Assembly (NCBI GenBank): GCA_964636675.1
Contig: CAZWUO010000043.1
Coordinates: forward strand, 1 to 21,648
Source: JALUUH01 sp964636675
GTDB lineage: Bacteria; Pseudomonadota; Gammaproteobacteria; S012-40
Reading direction: 5' to 3'
DNA length: 21,648 nt
Shown here: positions 15,500 to 21,648 of the stretch, one piece after another
Numbering within the stretch: position 1 is the first letter of the stretch
Layout of the letters: each line of letters opens with the position of its first letter
Translations under genes and position numbers: made by a program
The notes under the pieces: generated by a model
Seen by the model: the letters and a program-made list of their open reading frames with translations, nothing else
What the model was told of the DNA's origin: nothing
The model's database searches: none

Positions 15500-16411
15500 G
15501 TGGATTTCAATAAAGCCAAGACATTTATCGAAGTAGTGGATTCGGGAAGTGTCACCAAGGCGGCGAATAAACTTTTTCGTACCCAGCAAGCAATATCGCT
15601 ACAACTCAAAGCACTCGAGGAGGAGCTGGAACTAATCTTGTTTGATCGCCAAGGGCCCAATATCGTGCTGACTCCTCAAGGTGAACGCCTTTATGAAGAA
15701 TTCAGAGCCTCTTTTCTGCACATGGAACATTCGGTTTACCGTATGAAATCGGATAAAAGCTCAGCAACTGGCACCATTAAGTTGGGACTCTGGATGGAGC
15801 AGAGCACAGGGTATCTACCGCATATTGTTACGGGATTTAGACAAACATTTCCGCAAGTAAAATTTGAAGTGATCATTGGTGTAGATGCCGACTTGGAAAA
15901 ATTGCTTGTGAATAATGAAATCGATTTTGGTTTTTTTGTGTTTGTACGTGATAAAAAGCTGATCGAGACTCAAGCTGTGTTTCGACGTAAACTCATCTTG
16001 GTTGCATCAAATGAATATCTATTAAATAAAAAACGCATTCGAACGGTCAAGGATACCCTGGCACTCGATCTCGTCGATTATTCCCAAGACTATGCCGCTT
16101 ACCCGGTTTGGGTAAAGTATAATGATCGTTCGTTACTTCCTGAGGCAAAAAGGAGAGTCCCGGTTGTTACCGTAAACAATGACCTGGTATTAAAGGAATT
16201 AGTTAAAAAAGGGCATGGTATGGCGTTGCTGCCGGACGAAATTATTCGAGAGGAACTGGCGACTGGACAAATCATTCAACTGCTTCCCAAAAAAAGCGAT
16301 GCGATCATTTTGACAGCTGATGTTGGTTATAAAAGACGTCGCACCCAGAGCTACTTGCATGCAGCATTTTTAAAATTTATTCTCAGTCCAAAAAAATTAT
16401 GGATGTTATGA
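15500..16411 (+). CDS. LysR-family transcriptional regulator
   Basis: 303 residues with the LysR layout. The N-terminal winged HTH is at residues 1-60 ('FIEVVDSGSVTKAANKLFRT', 'QQAISLQLKALEEELELILF', 'LTPQGERLYEEF'), a linker helix at about 62-85, and the two-lobed ligand-binding domain at about 90-295 ('GTIKLGLW', 'GFRQTFPQVKFEVIIG', 'VKKGHGMALLPDEIIREEL'). The start is GTG at 15500 with GAGGAG 5 bases upstream and an extended -10 promoter. It is divergent from the DUF1330 genes, the usual arrangement of a LysR regulator and its target. The ligand cannot be told from the sequence. Confidence 0.92.
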   Translation: MDFNKAKTFIEVVDSGSVTKAANKLFRTQQAISLQLKALEEELELILFDRQGPNIVLTPQGERLYEEFRASFLHMEHSVYRMKSDKSSATGTIKLGLWMEQSTGYLPHIVTGFRQTFPQVKFEVIIGVDADLEKLLVNNEIDFGFFVFVRDKKLIETQAVFRRKLILVASNEYLLNKKRIRTVKDTLALDLVDYSQDYAAYPVWVKYNDRSLLPEAKRRVPVVTVNNDLVLKELVKKGHGMALLPDEIIREELATGQIIQLLPKKSDAIILTADVGYKRRRTQSYLHAAFLKFILSPKKLWML

Positions 16412-16471
16412 AAAAACAGTTAACTCGTACTATTTTCCGATATTGGTCAGTTCGAAAAAAATATTGAAAAA

Positions 16472-16588
16472 ATGGACAAAATCATCGAGGTTGCGGATTT
16501 TTTTCGACAAACAGCTATGCTCAACAAGGACTTCGATTATGTCACGGCAATCAAGAAGATTTTCGAACCTAGCGAGAGTAGGTTGTAA
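16472..16588 (+). pseudogene. probable C-terminal gene remnant
   Basis: In the gap between lysR and mtfA, one plus-strand frame is open from just after a TAA near 16420 to a TAA at 16586-16588 and has a protein-like composition: 'DIGQFEKNIEKMDKIIEVAD', then 'FFRQTAMLNKDFDYVTAIKK', then IFEPSESRL. The only ATG (16472) leaves 38 residues and has no clear ribosome site. The pattern looks like the helical C-terminal tail of a larger protein that has lost its 5' part, but I recognise no family. Confidence 0.3.
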
Positions 16589-16639
16589 GCAAGTATGCCC
16601 ATAGAATTCATGCATGCAAGAAAATAAATTTGTCATCCC

Positions 16640-17428
16640 TTAGATATTTTTTTGTTGTCGAGCAAGCGGATCCTGACGATAAAACTCGGCGAGTTGCTGG
16701 TATACCTGCGGGCAGTGTTGCTGAAGAACAATAGGTGCGGCAAAAAAATATTCGCTGACTACTGCAAAAAATTCAGCAGGTGTAGTCGCGGCATAGGCGT
16801 TAATTCGTGTGCGCTGGTGATGGGCGATTTGCTGGCATAATATTTCATAGGCAGTACTGAGCGCATCTGCCCATTGCTTGATGGCCATGCGGGGATGCAG
16901 AGGAGGTAAGCCGTCGGCACTGCCATCGAGCATGTCGAGTTTATGTGCAAACTCGTGTATCACTACGTTATGCCCGAGTTGCGGCGCATGCAGATCATGC
17001 TCAATATCTTCCCAGGAAAGAATCACCGGCCCGCGCAACCAGGCTTCACCGCTCAAGGTATTGCTTTCGTTGGCTACCAGTCCGTTGGGGTCGATCGTAT
17101 CATGGCTGACCCGAAAGGCACCTGGATAAATAATCACTTCAATCCAATTGCGGTAATAGTCCAACCCAAGTCGCAAAATCGGCAGTGCCGCCAGCGCGGC
17201 GATCAGAATCAGCATTTCATTGCTTAGCGTAAATCCGCGCGCGCCGGTGATTGCCTTGCGTCGCAGAAACAGGATGGCGAGTTCACGCAATCGGGCTTTT
17301 TCCACCGAACTTAGATGCCGTAATAACTCGGCATTGTGTAGCGACTTTTGCCACAAAAAAAAAGGAATTGCATGGTGCTTGAGGGTATAACGAATGTGTC
17401 GCCGTTTAGCCCATTTAATGATATTCAC
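16640..17428 (-). CDS. mtfA: M90-family zinc metallopeptidase MtfA
   Basis: 262 residues, matching E. coli MtfA (265) along its length. The zinc motif is 'HEFAHKLDMLDG' with His158, Glu159 and His162. The downstream glutamate in 'FFAVVSEYFF' (Glu226) is the likely third ligand. Other family segments are 'WIEVIIYPGAF' and 'SGEAWLRGPVILSWEDI'. MtfA is a cytosolic aminopeptidase that in E. coli is activated by, and binds, the Mlc repressor, influencing ptsG. A hydrophobic stretch at 72-87 belongs to the fold and is probably not a membrane anchor. It starts 7 bases after the end of the broken acyl-CoA dehydrogenase gene on the same strand and may be transcribed with cfa. Confidence 0.93.
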   Translation of the reverse strand: MNIIKWAKRRHIRYTLKHHAIPFFLWQKSLHNAELLRHLSSVEKARLRELAILFLRRKAITGARGFTLSNEMLILIAALAALPILRLGLDYYRNWIEVIIYPGAFRVSHDTIDPNGLVANESNTLSGEAWLRGPVILSWEDIEHDLHAPQLGHNVVIHEFAHKLDMLDGSADGLPPLHPRMAIKQWADALSTAYEILCQQIAHHQRTRINAYAATTPAEFFAVVSEYFFAAPIVLQQHCPQVYQQLAEFYRQDPLARQQKNI

Positions 17429-17435
17429 TGTAGTG

Positions 17436-18670
17436 TTATTGGATGTTAATTTTTTGGATCAACCCAGGCAGATCAGGATTTTCCATTGGAATCGACGTCC
17501 AGTATTTGTTGATGTTGACGTGGGTTCGTTTAGCCGCTCGCAGGTCACTTGATGTCACGTCGGTGGCAAGCTTATCGCCCATCGCGATGATGCGAAATGT
17601 AGTGGCCACGGCGGCGCTGCTAATGACTCGCATACGGGCAAGGATTTGTGCGACCGTGAGGTGCTCGATGATCGGCTTGCCAAAAGCGCTGCGGTGTTGC
17701 GCATAACCTTGCGCTTCAATGCAGGCGCGTCGCATCAGGCCACGACCGCATTGTGTACTCTTGAGGTGTCGAGCACAATGCCCACCAGGTTCTTGAAACC
17801 TTTTTCCAATGGGCCTATGGGTTCGGCTAATGCACCATTGAAGTCTATTTCCGCCGAGGCCATCGAACGCGTGCCGAGTTTATACTTCAGTCGACGGATG
17901 GTGAAATTATTGACCGCGCCTTCCACCGTACGGGGAATAAGGAACAGAGCCAGGCCTTGCGTTCCTTGTGGTGCGCCGTCGGGTCTCGCCGCCAGTACGA
18001 ACAGGCCGGCGTCGACGACGGAGCAGAACCATTTTTCGCCGTTGATGCGGTAGAGTCCGTTGCGTTTGGCATCTGGAGTGGCGATACAATTGATTGCGGC
18101 AACGTCTGATCCGCCCTGAATTTCGGTAACAAACTGCGCACCGTGTAGACGTTTTGCATAATTTGTTTCAAGCAGCTGCGGCAAATATCTGCTTTTTTGC
18201 TCAGTCGAGCCGACTTGCTGCAATAGTTTGATCAACCCTGCCGTGCAAGCTACTGGGCAGGCATGGCCTGCCTCACCGTTGTGGGCAACGAAATAGGCGA
18301 GGGCACTGCTGAGCAGTTCATTGCCTGGTTGAGCTAAAACGGCGAGCAGGCCAGTCGCCCAAATTTGGGCACCAAGCGCGTGATAATCCGGATGGAAAAT
18401 GACCTCTTCGGTGCGCACACCGATGTTGCTGAAGCGACTCAGGCGTGGCAGATTTTCATCACGGTTTGAGTTAATTGCTAGGCTATCCATGCGGCTGGCC
18501 GATAGACTGCCCGCGTTGCGTAGCTGGGGTTGGTGGCGTGAATACGCTTTATCCATATGCATTTGCAGAACTCGCTGGATATTGAGGTCGCTTTGTAGGT
18601 AGTCGGTGGGTTTATGGGCTTGCCATGCGGCGAGTGCAGTACGCGCTTGCTGGTTTCTATTTCCGTCCAT
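17436..18670 (-). pseudogene. AidB-like acyl-CoA dehydrogenase, frameshifted and 3'-truncated
   Basis: Two overlapping frames together make an AidB-like acyl-CoA dehydrogenase. The first (17735-18670, 311 residues) holds the N-terminal helical domain and the beta domain: 'FVTEIQGGSDVAAI', 'YRINGEKWFCSVVDAG', 'RRLKYKLGTRSMASAEIDF', up to 'DTSRVHNAVVA', then TGA. The second (17436-17735, 99 residues) resumes at 'MRRACIEAQGYAQHRSAFGK' in another frame. Family members read HNAVxACGLMRRAxxEA here, so about 7 bases (roughly the codons for CGL) seem deleted at GCC-TGATG. The second frame ends after 'VNINKYWTS', leaving out most of the C-terminal helical domain and the AidB tail (about 410 residues against about 540). 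The TGATG overlap could couple translation, but loss of the C-terminal domain argues against activity. Confidence 0.8.
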
Positions 18671-18712
18671 ACTTTAATCTCTTCGTAGCTCTGCTAACTC
18701 GACATAGACCGG

Positions 18713-20026
18713 CTATTTCTCGGATAAGTTCTCAGGCGGCCAGCATTCACAGCCTTTTTCATATAATTCGTCGCGCCTCAGCCCGACGGTCAATGGTTCT
18801 CGGTCATGTCCTGCTAGTACCTGATAAACATTAATACTGCCTTGATCAAAGTAATGGGCGGAACCTGCCATATAGAGACGCCACACCCGGTAGGTTGCTT
18901 CCCCCACGATCTCGACTGCGTGTGCCTTATTCGCTTCCAGTGCCGCGACCCAGCGGCGTAAAGTTATGGCGTAGTGGCGCCGCAATCCTTCGACATCGAC
19001 GATCTCAAAGCCGGCTTCTTCCATGGCATCAATAACATGACCGATGCGCGTTAGTTCACCATCCGGAAATACATAGCTGTTGATAAAACGGGTGATCGGT
19101 GTGTCCTGCCAACCGGTATCATTAGTAATGCCGTGGTTGAGAAACAGTCCACCGGGTGTTAGCACTCGTTTGATGGTGCTGAAATAACGTGGAAAGTTGA
19201 CGACCCCGATGTGTTCGAACATGCCGACACTGACGACCCGGTCATAGCGGGCGTCATTAGGCAAGTCACGATAATCCCGTAATTCGACAGTGACGAGGTC
19301 TTCCAGGCCTTCGTTGTGGATGCGCTCTTGCGCATAGGCGGCTTGTTGTTCACTCAGGGTAATGCCATGGGCTTGCACGCCGTATTGGCGTGCTGCCCAA
19401 CAGACGAGGGCACCCCAGCCACAACCAATATCCAACAAGGTCTCGTCCGGTGTCAGGCGTAATTTACGACAGATATAATCCAATTTGTCTCGTTGGGCGT
19501 CACCCAACGATTGATCTGTATCGGAAAAATAGGCGCAGGAATAGACCATTTCTGGGTCTAACCACAAACGATAAAAGTCGTTACCAACATCGTAATGGTG
19601 GGCGATACTTTGTTTTGTGTTTTTCCGTTCGGTGCGTCCAGCACTCATCGCCTGGTTGCTGTTTTCACCATGATGATTGGGTAGCTTGAAAGCTTGGCGC
19701 ATTACCCGTAACCGGGTTGACCAGGGCATGCTGAGATCCCGCATATAACAGACTAGATCAAATAGCGACTCTGCATCACCTTCTATATTAGTCCTTTCTG
19801 CCAGATAGCCTTCGGCCAGGCGTACCACATTTCTGTGTAGAACCAGATGGCGCAGTACCGAAGGTTCGGTGAAAGTCACCGTGCAAGGTGCATCCTCATG
19901 TCCTACTGCCAGCTTCCCATCCCATATTCGTATGGCGACGGAACCGTGGTAGTCGGCCAGTATTTGTTGCAGAATAAAATGCCCCGAGGTAGCGACAGTT
20001 TGTTGATTAGCGCTGTAGTTTTTCAT
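18713..20026 (-). CDS. cfa: Cyclopropane-fatty-acyl-phospholipid synthase
   Basis: 437 residues (E. coli Cfa 382; the extra length is mostly in the N-terminal domain and linker). It transfers a methylene from S-adenosylmethionine across the cis double bond of phospholipid acyl chains at the membrane face. The N-terminal lipid-binding domain covers about 1-130. The methyltransferase domain starts at 'IAHHYDVGNDFYRLWLDP', has the SAM loop 'LLDIGCGWGAL' (197-207), and keeps residues matching the bicarbonate-site ligands: Cys164 ('VYSCAYF'), Glu271 ('MFEHIG'), His298 ('LNHGIT') and Tyr352. The ATG has AGGAT 6 bases upstream. The downstream acyl-CoA dehydrogenase remnant starts 42 bases later on the same strand, suggesting a former fatty-acid operon. 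Confidence 0.95.
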   Translation of the reverse strand: MKNYSANQQTVATSGHFILQQILADYHGSVAIRIWDGKLAVGHEDAPCTVTFTEPSVLRHLVLHRNVVRLAEGYLAERTNIEGDAESLFDLVCYMRDLSMPWSTRLRVMRQAFKLPNHHGENSNQAMSAGRTERKNTKQSIAHHYDVGNDFYRLWLDPEMVYSCAYFSDTDQSLGDAQRDKLDYICRKLRLTPDETLLDIGCGWGALVCWAARQYGVQAHGITLSEQQAAYAQERIHNEGLEDLVTVELRDYRDLPNDARYDRVVSVGMFEHIGVVNFPRYFSTIKRVLTPGGLFLNHGITNDTGWQDTPITRFINSYVFPDGELTRIGHVIDAMEEAGFEIVDVEGLRRHYAITLRRWVAALEANKAHAVEIVGEATYRVWRLYMAGSAHYFDQGSINVYQVLAGHDREPLTVGLRRDELYEKGCECWPPENLSEK

Positions 20027-20435
20027 GTTAAATCCTATTTCACGATACTATTTTTCAGCTGGGCGAGTTATTATTTCCAAAAAAAATATAAGGAAGTCCT
20101 GTTAAGTTACATTCATATATTTTGATTGTCAAAACCCTTGGGTTGATATTTATATTCAGTATAACTTTGTTGAACGCTATGAATTCATCAATGATGGATG
20201 AGTCAAATAACGTCATCAGATAAAATGATGTGCTAGGTGCAACACGTAGGTGTTACGCTATCAATGTCATGATATACCCCCCGTTTTCTGAGTGGATAAT
20301 TCAGTTATCATATTAATTGAGAACACTCCTCAAGGTATCAGCTTGATAGTTTAAATAAAAAGACCGGATGCTATTGCATACTGAGTGCGTGATTCGATAA
20401 TATTGATTACAAAAACTAATTCAAGGATATCCAGT
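20027..20435. other. 409-base divergent region between cfa and nuoA
   Basis: AT-rich, with no gene recognised. On the minus strand a perfect TTGACA (20127-20132) points towards cfa, but no good -10 lies 16-18 bases from it. Small inverted repeats are present: AACAC/GTGTT at 20241-20254, TTGAG/CTCAA near 20317-20333, and TATCA/TGATA at 20336-20348. Any of these could be regulator sites for the downstream nuoA operon. None is convincing as a terminator. Confidence 0.4.
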
Positions 20436-20798
20436 GTGAGCATGTTGCAACAATATGGAATACTTTTTGGGCTAATTATAGGCACTATTGGATTTGTTTT
20501 GAGTTTGTTCGCACTCTCGCGTGTGTTGGGAAAGACCCAACAAGAACCTGGCAAAGATGTGCCTGCAACCGCAGGGCAGTTATCTCGTAATCCCGTTTGG
20601 GTGCGTTATCATGCACGTTATTACGGTTATGCGTTGTTATTTTTAGCCTTCGATATGGAGATGGCTTATATGTATCCGTGGGCAGTAGTTTATAAAGAAG
20701 TCGGTATTGTTGCCTTATTGGATATGGGCGTTTTTCTCCTGATTTTATTTTTGGGTTTGTTATATGGCTGGAGTCAGGGTGCGCTGAGGAGGCAGTAA
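20436..20798 (+). CDS. nuoA: NuoA-like complex I subunit (ND3 family)
   Basis: 120 residues if the GTG at 20436 is used; it has AAGGA 8 bases upstream. The in-frame ATG at 20442 is too far from that site, and a farther in-frame GTG at 20385 would add 17 non-homologous residues. There are three membrane helices: about 5-28, 65-85 and 90-112. The hallmark 'LLFLAFDMEMAYMYPWAVVY' matches the NuoA loop and helix 2, keeping the conserved Asp-x-Glu, and helix 3 ends in 'GLLYGWSQGALRRQ' as in NuoA. NuoA sits beside the quinone cavity of respiratory complex I or related membrane hydrogenases. The gene overlaps the ribosome site of the next gene, so the two are translationally coupled. Confidence 0.85.
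   Translation: MSMLQQYGILFGLIIGTIGFVLSLFALSRVLGKTQQEPGKDVPATAGQLSRNPVWVRYHARYYGYALLFLAFDMEMAYMYPWAVVYKEVGIVALLDMGVFLLILFLGLLYGWSQGALRRQ
20787..20792 (+). promoter_or_regulatory. perfect Shine-Dalgarno inside the end of nuoA
   Basis: AGGAGG, 7 bases before the ATG at 20800, lies within the last sense codons of nuoA. It fixes the start of the next gene (whose frame begins ATG ATG) and shows tight coupling; the stop-to-start gap is one base. Confidence 0.75.
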
Positions 20799-20799
20799 A

Positions 20800-21648
20800 A
20801 TGATGCGTGGTGCTCGCCTGGGACAGGCTTCTGGTTTACGACGGTTTTTTGCACAGGCAATGGCAAGAGATTTGAAAGTGTTTGTTGTGCCTGGTTTGGA
20901 TATCAGTCGTGCGCTTGGTTTGGATATTGAGGCCGCAGGAATGCAGGTGGTTGCTAGCCCGCGTCATGCAAATGTATTACTGGTTGTCGGTGATCTTCCT
21001 CCGGCGGTGTGCGAGGCAGCATCCATTGTTTATGCTCAAATGCTACGCCCAAGAGTTTTATTTACGGTTGGTGTTAGCAAAGAAGATGCATTCAATCCAT
21101 TGCCGCTGGCGGATGTTTCCGTTGGACTGTGCCAGCAATCTTTAAACCAAGGTGTGCAACAATTAGCAGCCCTGCTGGCAACAAATGCTTTTCAAGAAAA
21201 CATAGAGAGTTATGACGCGCCGGCTTTACATATTCGTATTGAATACGTATGCCCTATGCATCCTGAAGTGGTGCAAGATGACCCCGGCTCTTGCCCAAAA
21301 TGTGGAATGTTTTTAGTCCCTCGCGAAACTCAAGCAAATACTACGCAAAAACATTCCAAGCATGAAAACACCGACAGTAGTATCAAAACTTCTAATCCTT
21401 CGACAGAGATTAAAGCAAAATCTGAGCACACGCATGCACATCAGCATGAACCCGCGATGGAATACTTCTGCCCGATGCATTTAGAAGTAGTGCAAGACGA
21501 ACCGGGTTCTTGTCCTAAGTGTGGGATGTTTTTAGAGCCACGTGAAAAACCCACTGATATTGATACCGCATCAGAACACACAAATCATCAGGCACCCGCG
21601 ATGGAATACTTCTGCCCGATGCATTTAGAAGTAGTGCAAGACGAACCG
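20800..21648 (+). CDS. NuoB-like protein fused to tandem heavy-metal-binding domains (3' partial)
   Basis: 283 residues, open to the window edge. Residues about 20-130 resemble the NuoB / hydrogenase-small-subunit fold: 'DLKVFVVPG', then 'AAGMQVVASPRHANVLLVVG', then 'VYAQMLRPRVLFTVGVS' (compare NuoB ...SPRQADxLIVxG...YxQMPxPKxVIxxGxC). The cluster ligands are absent: the CC or CxxC segment reads GLDISRAL, the Gly-x-Cys position reads VGVS, and only C71 and C111 remain. Residues 148-174 are a heavy-metal-binding domain (PF19335 type), 'EYVCPMHPEVVQDDPGSCPK' then CGMFLVP. A Ser/Lys/His-rich linker (HTHAHQH near 210-216) leads to a second copy at 221-247 and the start of a third at 269. A perfect Shine-Dalgarno precedes it; it is coupled to nuoA. 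The fused protein's function is not known to me. Confidence 0.8.
   Translation, partial: MMRGARLGQASGLRRFFAQAMARDLKVFVVPGLDISRALGLDIEAAGMQVVASPRHANVLLVVGDLPPAVCEAASIVYAQMLRPRVLFTVGVSKEDAFNPLPLADVSVGLCQQSLNQGVQQLAALLATNAFQENIESYDAPALHIRIEYVCPMHPEVVQDDPGSCPKCGMFLVPRETQANTTQKHSKHENTDSSIKTSNPSTEIKAKSEHTHAHQHEPAMEYFCPMHLEVVQDEPGSCPKCGMFLEPREKPTDIDTASEHTNHQAPAMEYFCPMHLEVVQDEP
21451..21648 (+). repeat. exact 54-nt direct repeat, 144-nt period
   Basis: Bases 21451-21504 recur without change at 21595-21648, where the window ends, so the repeat may be longer. The unit encodes the start of a heavy-metal-binding domain (PAMEYFCPMHLEVV...). The period of 48 codons keeps the frame, so whole domain-plus-linker units were duplicated. 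The first domain (21241-21321) is a diverged relative of the same unit. Confidence 0.85.

Noticed and set aside
16430..16636. Minus-strand 68-codon ORF between lysR and mtfA
   Set aside because: It is antisense to a plus-strand frame with better protein character, has Cys/His/Phe-rich composition typical of shadow frames, and lacks a ribosome site.
20385..20435. Longer nuoA start at the upstream GTG
   Set aside because: The added 17 residues have no NuoA likeness, and the AAGGA site lies between that start and the GTG at 20436, at the right distance from the latter.
20882..21145. Alternative-frame ORF inside the NuoB-like gene
   Set aside because: The frame opened at 20800 has a perfect Shine-Dalgarno and recognisable domains and runs through to the window end; the alternative frame is Cys/Trp-rich shadow.
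1..21648. CRISPR arrays, transposases, integrases, tRNA or rRNA genes
   Set aside because: No regularly spaced palindromic repeats, DDE or recombinase motifs, or cloverleaf sequences were recognised on reading; short or diverged ones could be missed by eye.

Overview
The window reads as a chromosomal segment of a gammaproteobacterium outside the Enterobacterales. ParE, ParC, PpnN, TruD, Cfa, MtfA and a Crp/Vfr-type regulator all resemble gammaproteobacterial proteins along their whole length. The regulator ends in the FGTR tail typical of Vfr-like proteins. I cannot name the genus. Most of the housekeeping DNA is AT-leaning, while the cfa / acyl-CoA dehydrogenase block is clearly richer in G+C.

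Layout. (1) 1-3300, minus strand: an MMPL/RND-type membrane transporter followed by an MlaC-like periplasmic lipid-binding protein, probably an envelope lipid-trafficking pair. (2) 3475-6860: ppnN and a DUF1178 zinc-ribbon-like gene on the plus strand, a membrane-anchored PDZ protein on the minus strand, and a small lipoprotein on the plus strand. (3) 6934-8943: crp/vfr (minus) divergent from truD (plus). (4) 9105-13302: the parE-parC topoisomerase IV operon, intact. (5) 13303-16640: an accessory-looking stretch with a small exported beta-barrel candidate, a short conserved-family protein whose 5' end looks damaged, a 13-bp inverted repeat, three 13-nt tandem repeats, a DUF1330 gene followed by a 5'-truncated second copy, an 18-bp perfect palindrome, a divergent LysR regulator and a probable gene remnant. 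(6) 16640-20026, minus strand: cfa, a frameshifted and 3'-truncated AidB-like acyl-CoA dehydrogenase, and mtfA. (7) 20436-21648: a stand-alone nuoA followed after one base by an unusual gene that runs off the window.

The most unusual item is the last gene. Its first ~130 residues resemble the NuoB / hydrogenase-small-subunit fold but lack the cysteines that bind the iron-sulfur cluster. It continues into a His-rich linker and at least three copies of the CPMH...CPxCGM heavy-metal-binding domain known from copper and silver efflux proteins. Sitting directly behind nuoA, it suggests a modified complex-I-like machine whose 20-kDa subunit has exchanged its FeS cluster for a metal-binding array. 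The rest of that operon lies outside the window.

Other points of interest: a Crp/Vfr protein with an altered cAMP pocket, a palindrome that buries the start codon of a small ORF, and several broken genes that point to rearrangement between 14 and 18.7 kb. No tRNA, rRNA, CRISPR array, transposase or integrase was recognised.
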